A model generated the notes under the pieces. The model was not told the origin of the DNA, ran no database searches, and saw only the letters and a list, made by a program, of their open reading frames with translations. From assembly GCA_038049695.1 (NCBI GenBank), contig CP142454.1, positions 17,182,501 to 17,246,500 on the forward strand: DNA of 64,000 nucleotides. Direction: 5' to 3'. Shown one piece after another: positions 1 through 12,046 of the stretch. The DNA is from Cinnamomum chago. Its lineage: Eukaryota > Streptophyta > Magnoliopsida > Laurales > Lauraceae. Each line of letters starts with the position of its first letter. Positions within the stretch are counted from its first letter, which is position 1. A program made the position numbers and the translations under genes.

Positions 1-172
1 TTAATAGGGTGATGGGTGGGTATTCATTTCCCATCTTCCCTTGAATTACTAGGGTGATGGCTAGGTACAAAGATGAAGGGTGTTATGTAGATGGTCTCAT
101 ATAGTGAATTTTTAAGGTATGTATTCCTGGCATGTTGGAATGATTGATGCTAAGTGTATTTAGTCTTAGCAG
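1..172. repeat. Intron end carrying two partial copies of a dispersed repeat (family A)
   Basis: Intron sequence upstream of the first visible TPR exon. It contains two fragments of a repeat built around ATTACTAGGGTGATGG and GGGTATTCATTTCCCAT. The same words recur near 6400, 16200 and 30040, so this is an old dispersed element, probably a MITE. No coding signal is seen. Confidence 0.5.
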
Positions 173-1701
173 GTCTAAGATGTTGCTTGATAATTCAAGT
201 ACCTCTATGGATAATGCGAATGATTTTGAGACAGAGCTGCAAGAGTTCTTCAATCAAGTGAAATCCATGCTTGTATCGGGGAACAAAGAGGGCGCCATAG
301 ATCTTCTCAGAGCAAATTATTCACTTGTAAAGGAGCAAATTGATGCAGGAACTAGAGGCATGGAGCAAGCTGCAACTCTTGACATCATAGCTTTGGGATA
401 CATGGGTGTTGGTGATTTCAAGTTTGTTGAGAATCTGTTGGAGATGGTAAATTCAGTTTTCTCCCTACACATATTTAATTATGGCAATGATATCTCTTAC
501 CATTTTCTCACCTTTTGAAATGATGATTGTTTCCATTGCCCATTGTGATTAACAGTTGCATGAGATGGTGGGATGTGTACAAAATGATGAACCTCTTTTA
601 GATTCAATATTGATGCATATGGGAAGTATGTATACAACTTTGGGGAGGCTCGAGGATGCGATGCTTGTCTATAACCGCGGTCTTGAAATTCTAGAGGGTC
701 TATTTGGTAAGTAGTACTGAACATATTTATTTAGAGCTGACACTTTTTTTTATTACTTCTTATAGTTGTGAACCGTAACTTCTCAAATAATATTTTAATT
801 TTTACTCGTCTTAAATACATGATACATGCCAGTATGTGCCCATACCATTTCGATCAAAAGTCCTTCATTTTGCTTCTTTATTGGAGCACCCTAAGTTTCC
901 TCTTATGTTCTCATTCCTACGACCTTTCCTGTAACTCCCCACATTATTGTTAGCATGCACATCTTTGCAATGTGTACTTTTGCTTTTCTTATCTTTATTG
1001 CTGAACCTTTGGCTTTATATCTGAAAGTGAGGTCAGGAAGTGGGCATCACTGAGAAAGGAGTTCCAAGATTTAAAGTGATTCTGTAGCTAATTGGTTGCT
1101 TACATGAGGTTTGGCAGTTGGAAGGTCATAAATAAAGTTACTGGGTACCACCTTTTGCCTTCCTGAAATTTAATGGGGATGTGGTTACTATAGGTAAGCA
1201 TGGTCTGGCATTAGTAGGCAGCCTTCTTTATGATGCTTAGGGGACACTTTGGTAGTGTTCTCGTCTCCAATAGGGGTAAGGGACTCAAATGAAGCAGACA
1301 TTTGTGCAAACAGAGAAGATTTGAGGGTGTTTACTGTTTCTTTCTTAGGATAGATCGCAATGGAGAAACAAAATTCATGTAACCGACCCTAACATAGTTG
1401 GGACAACAAGGCTTTGATGATGATGATGATGGGGACGACGACGACGACTGCTTCTTTCTTAGGGAAGCCTATTATGGACAGTGATTCTACCAAAGCTGTC
1501 TGTTGGATCATTAATACAGAGGTGACCTTTCGACTTATACTCCATGATGAGCAAAATTAATGTTTTAAGTGCATCTTCGTAGATTGAATTCTGTCACGCT
1601 CCTGGGAAAGTTATTGAGGTTGCAAATTTGTTTGGCAAAATAAGGATTTGAGAGATCGTCTATGTATTTAGGCTCTCAGTTGTTGCTTGTCTGGGCCGTG
1701 T

Positions 1702-1752
<51 letters not shown>

Positions 1753-4687
1753 TTAGATGGAGTTTGCTCTTATACCTTTCTGGTTTTTTGCTTGTATCAA
1801 TTGATCTCTTTTATGGAATGAAATTTTACTAGACACTGATTAAGAAGAAAAAGATATGCTGTGGTTCACCATTTACATCTGTCCACTGAACTCAATTTGT
1901 TTTTCAGTTTTTATGAGGCATGGCAATTATTAAAATGTGTATCTCTTCTCCCAGGGAAGCATAGTCCTTTTCTTATCACACCGCTCATGGGAATCGCTAG
2001 AGTCTTTGGACTTACTGGAAGGGCTACAAAAGCAATAGAAATCTACCATCAAGCAATCAGTATCTTGGAAATAAGCAGAGGTAATGAATGTGAGGATCTC
2101 GTGGTACCTCTATGTGCTCTTGGAAATCTTTTTATGAAGGAAGGAAGAATCACAGATGCGGAAAGTTCTTTTAAGAGGTCATTTCATCTTTCATCATACT
2201 TTTTGGTTTGTGTTTTACTTTTGTTACTAATGTGGCAATAATTTTTATTTTAGTGTGCAAATTTTCTTCTACAATGGATGTACCTCCATTTTTTTTATTT
2301 TACTTGCTGATGCTGCTGTTTCATGATTTCAAGTTGCACGATCTGTGAATAAGATTTCCTTGTTTTAAATGTACTCAGTTCTTTTTATATATACAAAAGT
2401 TCAGTATGTGAAAGGTGCAGAATTTCCTCCTTATGCAGACTTCTGATTCGGATGTTAAAGAGGAGGGGGCCCATCATTAAACTGGGATCTCCCTGAATTT
2501 TGCGGAGCCAACCACGGACCATGACAACCTCACCGGTGTGTATGTGGGAACATCCACAAGAGAAAATTACTAGCTATATATCACCTAACTTTATTGCATG
2601 CTTACTGGACCACTTAGTACTTTGATTACTTACAATAAGTTGGCACAAGTCTTAATGGCAAAATGTCATTCATTTATTGATAACTGCAGAACTCATAATG
2701 AAAAAATGTAATTCATTTATTGATGAAGTAAGAAGTTTATGCATATTTCAGCTGGCCTTCTTCATTAAATTATTTAGATCTTTGCCTTAAATGATGTGAA
2801 ATGGGTAGTATTTTCTTCCTTTTTTTTTGCATATCAAGTGGTTTGATAGTGTTGCCTTTAACGTTTCTTGTATAGGATTTTAAACATATATACAAGCTCA
2901 TATGGAGCTAATGATGGAAGAGCAGGAATGGCCATGTGTTCCCTAGCCCATGCCATGTGTGCGAAAGGTAAACTTTGGTAATTACTGGCTGATATGTAGG
3001 AAGCTTCCCTCTTCACATTTCAGCCTGATGAAGTTTCTCTAGAGCAATTTGACATATTGTTTATGTTTGCATCTTGCAGTTGTTATAGTATATAGATCCT
3101 GATGAGCTGCATTGTTTCTCAGGAAACATAAATGATGCTATTCTTTTATATAGGAAGGGTCTTGAGGTTATCAAGGACTCAGAATACATGTCATTAGATG
3201 ATGATGTTCTGGAAAAGATGAGGGTAGACTTTGCAGAGTTACTTCATGTTGCAGGAAGGTAAAGTTTCTTCAAATTGATGTTAATCTTGGTTTGCCTTTC
3301 TAAGTAGCGAAGTTGTAGTTTGTGCCATGTCTTACAAGTTATGAAGAGTTTCACGCTTGTGCTTTTCATATCTTGGCAAGGTTTTCCATCTCAAATCTCA
3401 TTCCTGTTTTCTCTTTTATCAGAAGTGATCCTTTTTTTTTTCCCAATAATCTTTTTCCTATACTGGATCTTTATCTTTTGGGGCGTTTGATTGCAAGGAG
3501 AACTCCTGAAGGGGATTTTGACTGTTGGTTTGCAAATTCCTTAAGAGGTTGCAGGACCAAACAGTATTTGATGGGTATTAATTAAAAAAAAAAGTTTTTG
3601 ATGGGATGAATTCAAAAAAGCAACTGGGTCTGGTACATTGAGTTTTTTGGCCTTTAGACTTTTCTGAATTCCAGAATTAGGATTGCTTAACTGGTAGAAT
3701 TTGAGGTTTTTGAAATTCTCCTGGCACGAATTTCCTGAATTCTCCCAAATAAACATATTCTATTTAAAGAAAACACACACATATCTAGGGCATTCTGATG
3801 GAATTTGTTTGGGGGTTTTGTAGAGAGCAAGAAGGCCGGGAGCTACTAGAAGAATGTTTGCTGATCTGCGAGAGGTACAAGGGGAAAGAGCATCCTAGTT
3901 CGGTCTCCCACCTGCTCAACCTTGCTAGTTCTTACTCACGTTCTAAGAATTTTGTGGAGGCTGAGCGCTTGCTAAGGACAAGTCTGCAGATCATGTCAAA
4001 TACAGTGGCTCCTGAGGATCAATCTCTCACTGTCCCAATGTTGCACCTCGCGATTACACTATACCATTTGAAACGAGACGAAGAAGCAGAGAGACTCGCT
4101 CTGGAGGCTGTACACATTCGTGAAAATGCATTTGGAAAACAATCTCTCCCAGTTGGTAAGTGGGTTTTCTTTGTACATTGTGCAATACAGTTCCTCTTTA
4201 TAGTGCAAGATGCAATCTGTGGGCCTGGCTGGGCCTGTTAGTCTGTGTGGATACATCATTACTTGAGGGCATGTAAATGACACGATTGATTTGTTCACTC
4301 TGTTTTCCATTTGGTTTGAGGCATTTTCTGTTGCAGTAGCTTTCCAAACTCGGTCATTTATTGTAGATAGATTATGGCTACATGGATATTACTGTTCTAT
4401 TTTTCGGTGTTGATCTTTTTTCCCCTTGAATGGCAGGCGAGGCTCTTGATTGTTTGATCTCGATTCAGGCAAGTATGGGAAAGGCTGATGGTGACTTATT
4501 GGCACTGCTGAAGAGGGTATTAAGCATTCAAGAGGAATCATTGGGTTATGAAAGCGAAGAAGTCATGGTCACTCTTACAAAGATTCTTTCAATCTTAGAT
4601 AAGTTGGGGAGGCAGCATGAGAAACTGCCTCTACAGAAGAGATTGTCCATACTCAGACGCAGGTACAAGCAAAGGGTCCCTATTTGA
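173..4687 (+). CDS. Kinesin-light-chain-like TPR protein, 3' seven exons (5' end outside window)
   Basis: Exons read 173-446, 556-706, 1955-2177, 2876-2967, 3123-3258, 3824-4155 and 4437-4687. All junctions are GT-AG and phases agree throughout, giving 485 residues to the stop at 4685-4687. The first exon follows a good acceptor (tcttagcag), so upstream exons are probably missing; an internal ATG at 180 could be mistaken for the start. The protein is a run of degenerate tetratricopeptide repeats of the kinesin-light-chain/nephrocystin type, for example LLNLASSYSRSKNFVEAERL and MLHLAITLYHLKRDEEAERL, ending in a basic tail (RLSILRRRYKQRVPI). In this family the repeats form a protein-binding solenoid; the plant members are mostly uncharacterised and some are predicted plastid proteins, which cannot be tested without the N-terminus. 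Introns hold a LINE-like tail and a CT microsatellite. The fold is well supported; the biological role is unknown. Confidence 0.88.
1340..1440 (+). mobile_element. 3' tail of a plant LINE/SINE-type retroelement
   Basis: The stretch with CCGACCCTAACATAGTTGGG and AAGGCTTTGATGATG, followed by (GAT)n and then (GAC)n trinucleotides, resembles the 3' end found on many plant non-LTR retroelements, which finish in a short trinucleotide tail. It lies in the 706-1955 intron of the TPR gene. No open reading frame accompanies it, so it is a 5'-truncated insertion. The recognition is from memory of the motif. Confidence 0.5.
1708..1751. repeat. (CT)n microsatellite
   Basis: About 21 uninterrupted CT dinucleotides within the second visible intron of the TPR gene. 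It is likely length-polymorphic between individuals. Confidence 0.9.
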
Positions 4688-5215
4688 TGGGTCTTCATGG
4701 TTAAATGGGTATCTTCTTTCTTTTGCCTTTTTAAAATTTCTCTGTAATCAATCCTTGTATATTATAGAAAGCTTTTTGCTCCCCAACAATGCCTCAGCTC
4801 CATTGGTTAGGCACCCTCTTGTTGAAAGCTATGGTATGCTGTCAAGGTTATTCTCTTCTTAAAGTACTTTTGCACGAAGTACGAGAATTGGTTCCTCTCA
4901 ATGGGGTGGAGAAAGCGGTCAAGCACCCTTCTCTTCAATGAAACTGAATTTATTAGGGTAAAAAAGTGAGTGCGGCAACTTAATGACTATTTTTTTTGTG
5001 TACAATAGAATTTCAAAACTGTTTTATTCTACACACCTCTCTCCTTTTTAACCGAAAGCTGTGGAAAATCAGTTTTAGAGAAAAGTGGTGAATCTTGATT
5101 ATTGACCTCTGGATTTCTTCTCATTTCTCCGCATGGTGGAGCTTCCTTGTAATTTTCTTTTCAGCGAAATGGGTCCAATCGTCCATAGGATTCCTTCATT
5201 GCTAGATTTCTCATT

Positions 5216-5345
5216 TTTCAACATATTAGGAATGTTAGTAAAGTAAAGCTCCACATCCCACATCGCCTAAGTAATGCCCTTGGCAAGGCTTCATATATAC
5301 TTGTTTGGGCCTTCCACCTATGAACTTAGGCAGTTGGGTTGGTAT
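5216..5345 (-). repeat. Dispersed repeat family B, single copy
   Basis: Read on the - strand this segment has GGTGGAAGGCCCAAA, a tATATGAAG stretch and GATGTGGGATGTGG in the same order as the duplicated repeat at 34133-34510. It lies downstream of the TPR gene. The remainder of 4688-6100 shows no gene. Confidence 0.5.
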
Positions 5346-6129
5346 ATGGTTTCTTGCAAGGAATTTCATATAAATATAAAATTTCAATTTTGTTCACAAA
5401 GCTAATAGAGATACCTTTGAATTTTCACCCTTCTTTCGTGCATGTGTACAGTGACTTTCAGTTGCAGCTAAGTTCCAGATGCTCTCTCCACTTGAGAGCA
5501 GGACAATCATTTGTAAAAGGTTCAAATTTCGAAAGGCCTTTTGTTTAGTTTTCTTTGTGCATAAAATGAATGCTCTGAGAGCTTCAAATCCCATCTCTTA
5601 GATAAAGTGGCATGGACACCAAAATCTACATGATCAAGGTGGATGAATGTCAAAATTTGGGTCACTGCTAGGGAAGCAGTTGGGTTTGGAGGAGGGGGGC
5701 CCACAAGCTGATAGTTCCTAGGCAAGAGTATATGAGTGGCTTGAAATTTTATACCAAAAGCATTCCATTACTTGTAAATTTAATAGAATTGTCAGGTACA
5801 TGCAAGTGATCTATACTTGTTAATAAACGTGAAGCAAATTGCGGCTCTTGAGCCACTAATTGCTACAACTTGTCATCGAAATCGTGCGCCCCAACCTCAC
5901 CCCTGCCCAGACTCAAATTTGACACTCCTATTTATACAGGCTCTCTCGTTTATCATGTAATTTGTGACATCCATCCCATTTTCTTCTACCCATTAGGATT
6001 TGAACTGCTTTGAAGACTCAAAACTTCACTTTATCTGAGTTGTGCAATCTTTTGAATGATACAAGTGCAAGAGATTTCTAATGTAGGTGTGCATCGATGC
6101 TGACACTCATTTGATCGTGTAGGTTCAGA

Positions 6130-6303
6130 ATAATCATACTACACTCTTGATAATACTCACTTTCGATTATATTTCTTTAGAAGGAAAGGATATTTGATGC
6201 TCACTTTTGAAACTTCACCTTTGATCTTTATTTTTAACTACTATATGCATGAATTCTTTGTTTTCAATACCTATGTATTTGAATGCAAATAAATAGGCCT
6301 AGG
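6130..6303. mobile_element. MITE half-copy related to the element at 63261-63515
   Basis: The order ATGCTCACTTTTGAAA, TTTGATCTTTATTTTTAACTA, a tATGTATTTGAATGCAAA stretch and AAATAGGCCT matches the right arm of the inverted-repeat element near 63.4 kb. Only one arm is obvious, so this copy is probably truncated or diverged. Confidence 0.45.
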
Positions 6304-6460
6304 TGCTAAGGAAGGATTGTTAAAGAGGAGGAATGAAGGATAAAAATTGGAGATGTAGATGGAGTGATGAACCCTAACTTTTCTAGAATTTAAGTTACTA
6401 GGGATGTCTGGGTATTCATTTTCCATATCCTACTATTATTTTTCATTAGAGGGGACGTTA
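6300..6460 (+). repeat. Dispersed repeat family A copy
   Basis: It shares AGATGTAGATGG, TTACTAGGG and GGTATTCATTTTCC, in order, with the copy at 16120-16250. No coding capacity. The following stretch to 6980 shows nothing recognisable. Confidence 0.45.
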
Positions 6461-6980
6461 TTTGATGGCCATCCATTTAATAGATCTTCCCACTTGTTTC
6501 TTCAGTTTCAGCCACTTGCATGAAAGCATTTGTTAGATTTCCAAGGAATCCAATTCCATGAAAACAAATAGATCCATAGTAAATAAAGGAGTTCATCATA
6601 ATTTAATTTGCTCCATGGAAAGGGCAAGTTGAAATATCAGTCCTTCAGAGAAGCAGAAAGATCATCTATTAGTCAAAACCAGAAAATGAGGACATCTCTA
6701 TTTTGATTTAAATGATTTTATGAAACTGATCCTCCAAAAAAACAAAAGCAGCTGATATTATGACTCTTGCTCCATGGATTCTTTACCCCAATTAAACCAC
6801 TGTCAAGCAACTAAAAGAGGCAGGCATATGGGCCCCACCACAAAGTCCAAAAACATTCTTCATCCCCATCAAACCAAATCCCATCCATACCATTTCAAAA
6901 TAGAAGGATGATAACAAAATTATAGACCTTAGATTTCAGCAACTGCAACTTACTCTTTGTATTTATAAATAAAAATTAAA

Positions 6981-7126
6981 GGGATGTGCTATTGTGAGAG
7001 ACACTCTCACTTTACTATGAGAGATAAAGGTGGAGGCCCTCACATTTAAGTTGTTGACATTAGATATGGATGTGAGGGCCCCACCTTATCTCTCACGTGA
7101 AAATCTCTCTCACAAGAGCACCTCCC
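6981..7126. mobile_element. Mutator-like MITE, 146 bp, with perfect 9-bp target duplication
   Basis: The element is almost wholly palindromic. The left arm begins GGGATGTGCTATTGTGAGAG and the right arm, reverse-complemented, begins GGGAGGTGCTCTTGTGAGAG; both then continue into GAGAGATAAgGTGG and CCCTCACATyy. It is flanked on both sides by AAAATTAAA (6972-6980 and 7127-7135), a perfect 9-bp direct repeat as expected from Mutator-superfamily transposition. It has no coding capacity and would depend on a transposase elsewhere. The exact duplication suggests a fairly recent insertion. Confidence 0.85.
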
Positions 7127-7289
7127 AAAATTAAAAATGAAGAAAAGGCTACTATTCCAGTATCCCAACTCAATTCATTTAACAAACCAAGATCCATACT
7201 CAATTCATTCAACAAAACATTTTTTTACAGCAAGAGAGAAACAAATGATACAAACAAGCTCGAAAAGAATGGTAACCAAAAAGATCTCT

Positions 7290-7790
7290 TCAATTCTCAC
7301 GAGTAGGAGCAGCACTTTCAGATGCTGCTGTGCTGATGAAGAGTTCCCAACATCTTGTGATCCTGCCAAGGAAAACAGCCCATTGAAAGGCCATGGAGCT
7401 GGAACCCAAAACCTTCCTCCATTGAAACTGCCTCTCTCTTCACTCTCAACTCCGTTCCCATTCTCAGAGCCTACCTTTGATCCATCTGAAGGCAACTCAA
7501 ACCGGGCATGTACTATGAAGCTCAAGCCAAGGCACAATGCACCCACTATGGAATTTGTGCTTGCAAGGCATCTCTTTCGCTTCTGATCCCATATCAAAAT
7601 TATCCAAACAAATGGAACAATGCAAATTCTCCCAAGCCTTTACAGTAGGTATTGCTTCAACCACCTCTTTATTTGCTGGGGCTGTCCCATATCGGCTCGG
7701 GTCGTTCTCTGATAAATGCTGCAGCAATAGGTCTAAGCCAGGTCTGAAGAAGAAGCCTCCCAAAGAGCCAGTAGGATTTCTCTGTCTCTC
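7290..7790 (-). pseudogene. RING-H2 E3 ubiquitin ligase pseudogene (RING1/RDUF-like)
   Basis: On the - strand, reading from about 7790, the frame gives GSLGGFFFRPG, then LSENDPSRYGTAPA, the conserved region just before the RING in plant RING1-type ligases. It continues with HCSICLDNFDMG, EMPCKHKFHSGC and PWLELHSTCPV, which hold the C-x2-C, CxH, HxxC and penultimate Cys ligands. At 7500-7504 about eight bases are missing, which removes the final Cys-Arg and shifts the frame. Homology resumes as FELPSDGSKVGSENG and WVPAPWPFNGLFSLAGSQ. A further shift near 7320 separates a plausible authentic ending SESAAPTREN and stop at 7290-7292. The 5' half is absent and a stop lies just upstream of the homology. 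Intact members transfer ubiquitin to substrates; this copy cannot fold a complete RING. Parent genes are usually intronless, so retroposition cannot be inferred. Confidence 0.85.
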
Positions 7791-7829
7791 ATCTTATATA
7801 ATAACAAAAAAGAAAAAGAAAAAATGAAT

Positions 7830-8517
7830 TTCTTATAACGTCCTAAAGTGTAGCTTAACTAGTCTCAGTCCCCACGCCCTCGCTCCATCCTCCATTATAA
7901 TTATTTGTGTGTTTGGGCTAGGCTTGGCATGGCTTCGGACTCTCTCCAATTGAGTCATAGAGTGACACATCTATTAAACGGGCCAAATAAAAAATCAAAG
8001 CCTAGCCCAAGTGGGCGAGCCTAGGTTGGGTAAAGTAAATTTACCACACTGGCGATTTATGGTGATTTGATATTATTGTATTTAAATATTAATCATACGT
8101 GCTCATCCATCATTGTGTGGAGTCGACTCTTGACCCATCACTCGACCCAGATTCCGAATCCATCATATTTGATTGCATTAGATTCACGTATGCAAATTCC
8201 ATGTTAAAATGGTTATTTTTGCACTTAATTTCTCACACCTCCATGGATGGTGAAAGGAACACTTACGTTGGAAATGTACAAACCCCATATGATCCTTTGG
8301 GTTGGCTTAATCCTTTCGGACCTAAGAGTGAAGCCGGATAAACTCTCATGTAGCTCATGCGTGATAGTGTAGTTTCAAACTTACAATCTCTGGGTGCAAA
8401 CCTTAATCCTAGGCGAACAGAGCTATCCCTTGGAGTTTTATTATAGTGGACTTTGCCCTTTTTGTTTTTGACATTAGTTATGAACTTTAGAGCTATTTTA
8501 AGTTTGGGGAATATTCA
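7830..8517. other. Spacer, no gene recognised
   Basis: AT-rich spacer between the RING pseudogene and the next inverted-repeat element. It contains a short run of GGGCTAGGC/GCCTAGCCC words (7917-8030) of the kind often seen in degenerate dispersed plant repeats. No conserved reading frame was found. Confidence 0.4.
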
Positions 8518-8666
8518 TATGCATCCATCCCTCACTATAGGGTGAGGGATATTTCCATAAATGAGGGGTTTCAAGTACAAAAGGGGGATTTCAAGTACAT
8601 AGGGTGTACTTGAAACCTCCCATTTATGGAAGCATCCCTCATCTTATGGTGAGGGATGGATGCATA
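8518..8666. mobile_element. Foldback MITE, about 149 bp
   Basis: Terminal inverted repeats TATGCATCCATCCCTCA (left) and TGAGGGATGGATGCATA (right) are exact over 17 bases. Internally TTTCAAGTAC and GTACTTGAAA, and CCATAAATGAGG and CCcATTTATGG, also pair, so the whole unit folds. Weaker inverted similarity (AGGGAgAATrTT) continues for some 20 bases outside the exact ends, so the true boundaries may be wider. No target duplication was resolved. Confidence 0.75.
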
Positions 8667-8708
8667 TTAACATTCTCCCTTAAGTTTTACCTTAAAATAT
8701 GTGAATTT

Positions 8709-8840
8709 TTGTTTGTATGATGGAGTAAAATAAAATAAAATCGAGTGTCAAATAAACAGAGAGAAACTGGAAGGAGTTAATCACTCTCTATTTATCGAAC
8801 TTAATTTTATTTTATTTTACTCTATCCTACGAACAAACGT
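8709..8840. mobile_element. Foldback MITE with TAAAATAAAATAAAAT arms
   Basis: The left arm TTTGTTTGTATGATGGAGTA is matched by the right arm TACTCTATCCTACGAACAAACG read in reverse, followed on both sides by AAATAAAATAAAAT and a CGAxTxxxATAAAxAGAGAG segment. This is a compact non-coding inverted-repeat element adjoining the previous one. Confidence 0.65.
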
Positions 8841-9709
8841 ACCCAAGTAATCCATATCAACCCTTTTAATCAAGTGTGTGGGGCCGTTGCAGACTCTTCC
8901 TTTTATCATAAGGATGGACCTACAAATGATTGCATTTTTAAGTTTGGTGGGCTGCAGCGCGATTCCAATTTCCACCACCTAATGAAGTTACCTTACCCAT
9001 CATGGCTTTTCGTGATGATGAAAAACAATGATACCCAAACCCAAATGATATAGCGATGATGCCAAGGGGGCTGGACCCATTAGAAACTCCATCACTCGGA
9101 GATAAGACCTGCTCCCACGGCAAATGGGTTAGTTCACTGTTTTATAAAGGTGGTTTAGGCTATGGTTATAGATCCGATATGAAAAGATTATTGGGATTTG
9201 GAGCCCGTTTCTATTTATTTTATTTTATTTTCTCCTTTAAATTAGGCATATCATTCGGCCTAAAATAAAAAAAAAGGAAAAAGAAAAATAAAAAAGATAT
9301 CACTGATCCGGTCAAACCTATAGGAGGATTTGGCTCATATAGATGGGAGGGGAGAAATAGAAGTTATATAGTCATCGTCAATATAGTTCAGATAAAACTT
9401 TAATGATGATGATGATATTATATTATTTAACCCAGTAATGTGCATCAAGTGTACCTTCCACAATCAATAAATCCCAACCCTTTTAGAATCAAAATATAGG
9501 TTATTATATGAAGTTTTTGACATTAATGAATGCAAATTTAAGAACCATAACTTAAAAATGCACATCCACTCAATCGGGTCCACGGTTTGGAATTTGTATG
9601 AATCTGGAATTGGACCTGATTAACAATCGGAGCCTAAATTGAGTTTTAGATTCGAACCCGTTTATGAACCAAAACTTAAAACAAAATTCAATCCCTCATT
9701 TTTTAAGGG
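8841..9709. other. Spacer, no gene recognised
   Basis: Non-coding, AT-rich sequence. It has no recognisable protein homology and no clear repeat structure apart from poly-purine runs near 9270-9295. Confidence 0.4.
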
Positions 9710-11195
9710 ATAATAGCAGAATGCCTATTTGTACTTTGCTCCAAATGCAGACCACCCCCCTGGACTTTGATATTTTGTACTAAACCTACATGTAGTTCTA
9801 ATTAACATGCAAATTGAACGGATTCTGTTAGTATTAACGGCGTTGGTCGTATAAATGATGTCTGGTGCATACTGACAGCAAATTACTTGCCCAAAAAGGC
9901 TTATTTACCCTTAAACCTAACCTATAAAAAGTGGTGATTATTCGGAAAGTGGAGATTACCCAGATGATGACTATGGAGATATGTTGAGGAGAAGATAGAG
10001 CAGAAAAATTTAAACAATTTAAACAATCACCATGAAGAGAAATCCCCGCCGTAAAGCGAGGGATACCCCTTCATCCAACGCTCCAGATCTCCCCTCCACC
10101 ACTTCCAAGATCTTCGCCATCAAACCACCGTCTCTTGAAGAAATCCTTGAACCAGAGCACGGAGACAGTGCCCTTCTTTCAGCAACTTGAGTCATCTCAA
10201 TGGTTAATGGTCCAGCTTGGGTACAAATAGGGCCCATTTTTAGCATCATAAGCCATCCATCAAATTGTGGCCAGCATGTGTGCACGGCAATCAAAGGTAC
10301 ACAATCGAAGGCAGAGGAAAATTAGCCAGTTAGGATCTTGTGAATGGTGGTATTGCAATCATGTTAACATTTGACAGCAGCAAAAGGTTGGTGAAAATGT
10401 CCATCCACATACACAACAGAGCGTCTTATATTTCCCCATTTTACCATGTTAGTCAATGCCACATATATCAATTGCAAAAAAAAAAGGAAAATGAAGATAC
10501 CAAGAGTTGGGGTTGAGGAATCTTCAACTCTATACTCAAAAGGACACCATTACTAACGGCTTTCACAACAGTAAAAAGTAAAAACTTCTCCACAACACAC
10601 ACAAATAGAGGGGGGAACAGAGAGCGAGAGAGAAGTGTGGATTCTCAAAGTAGTGGCAGGCAAACAAAGAGACAGCAAAACAGAGATGCTACGTAGATAA
10701 AGACAAAGGGGTAAATGGGTCCATGTTCATTTCCAAGGGCTTTCATGTTCCCATCAGTGATTTACGATGTTGTCACTGCAGGTACCCTTTATGTTTTCTT
10801 CTCCTTTTAATTCTGAAACTGAAACCGAATAAAAATGGAGAAGAGGGAGAGATTGAGAAACCCTAGTCGGAGGAGGAAGATGGAGGAGGAGGAGGAGTGG
10901 AAAGTTGGAATCTTGGGCTTGGGCATATGGGAATTAAGGTTTTGAAGTTGGATTCAGATGAAGTGGGACTTTGGGAAGAAAAAAACCCTAGTCACAAGCG
11001 AAAAGGAGGAAAATGATGAAAAACGCCAAAACACATATGATATATGGAGGGGTAAATTTATCATTCCACATTTTTCGTCACCGCCATCTTTATTTGCATT
11101 GTGATTTAAAATACAAGTAGGTTTAGTACAAAAAACCAAAGACCAATGGACGGTCTGCATTTGGAGAAAAATATAGGTAAGTATTCTGCTATTAT
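9710..11195. mobile_element. Non-autonomous Mutator-like element, copy 1 (about 1.49 kb)
   Basis: The ends are long terminal inverted repeats. The left end starts ATAATAGCAGAATGCCTA and the right end, read in reverse, starts ATAATAGCAGAATACTTA. Both continue through CTCCAAATGCAGACC and TTTTGTACTAAACCTAC, giving arms near 100 bp. Inside, the right subterminal part (AAACCCTAGTCACAAGCG, GATATATGGAGGGGTAAAT) is clearly related to the element at 31371-32880. No transposase frame is present; the short open frames inside are chance. Target duplication is blurred by T-rich flanks. Confidence 0.75.
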
Positions 11196-11839
11196 TCTTT
11201 TTTTTTAAATGATGAGAATCTCAGGATAATCAGATATCCATTTGCATTCTTGAATGAGGATTTCAGGGATTGATTCCAATTCTATCCCTTGTAACGGAAG
11301 AAAATAGCTTGTATGTGGCAAGTGGCGTATCAAGTGAAAAAAAGTCATGATGGGTTCATTGGAATTTGCACAGTCCATCATCATTCCATTACTTAAGTGG
11401 TCATCACCATAACATTCACCATTTGAATGATTTGGGTCCCCTCTTATTCTATCAATTAACTGATCATCACCATAAATCCATCATTTGGATGAATGGAGCC
11501 CAACACAATTCTATTACTGGCCCACTATGTCCTTAAAATTGGGTTGGACCCATTATGATCCAACATTGGTAGAACAAGGTCACATGATTCCATCACTTTG
11601 GCTCTTGGAAGAGTAACAATGAAATGCACAATGGGTCACATTCTTTCTTTTTCTTTTTCACCCTAAAGCCACTTTCACTTTCACTTTCAGTTTCAGTTTA
11701 AAGATAAGTAACGGTAGGAGGGTATCTATAAATTATAAAAACACACAGGCTCTTAACTGTAATTATAACAAAATACAAGGGGTCGCTTGTACAAATCCGA
11801 AACGTATATTATCATTAAGCGTACGCTCATCTCGGTGCT
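11196..11839. other. Spacer upstream of the hAT-derived gene
   Basis: It holds a weak internal duplication around GTGGTCATCACCATAA (about 11399) and TGATCATCACCATAA (about 11461). Otherwise no feature is visible. The promoter of the gene below should lie in the last few hundred bases. Confidence 0.4.
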
Positions 11840-12046
11840 CCGGCAGTGTACGCTACAACCCCACCCAAAAGAGAAACCCTTGTCACTTCGATTCCTCTTC
11901 ACCTCTCTCTCTCTCTCCCTCCTTTTTCACTCCCCCCTCCAAAACCCTCGCCACCAACAGCACAACCAGCTCTGCGAACCGTCGGGTCTCTCGATCGTGC
12001 TCGAGAGCCGTAGATCTTCATCTCAGTCGCTACTGCAACTCTGCAA
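11840..12046 (+). promoter_or_regulatory. Probable 5' UTR exon of the DAYSLEEPER-like gene
   Basis: A C/T-rich leader (ACCTCTCTCTCTCTCTCC, CACTCCCCCCTCC) typical of plant transcription start regions ends in a strong donor, CTGCAA|GTAAGTG at 12047. No long frame starts here. The next acceptor that leads into a conserved coding exon is at 18996, which would make a ~7-kb leader intron. The assignment is inference from splice signals and orientation; there is no direct link in the sequence. Confidence 0.5.

Noticed and set aside
3322..3585. 87-codon frame in TPR gene intron
   Set aside because: It lies between two well-phased exons, lacks splice support and matches no TPR sequence.
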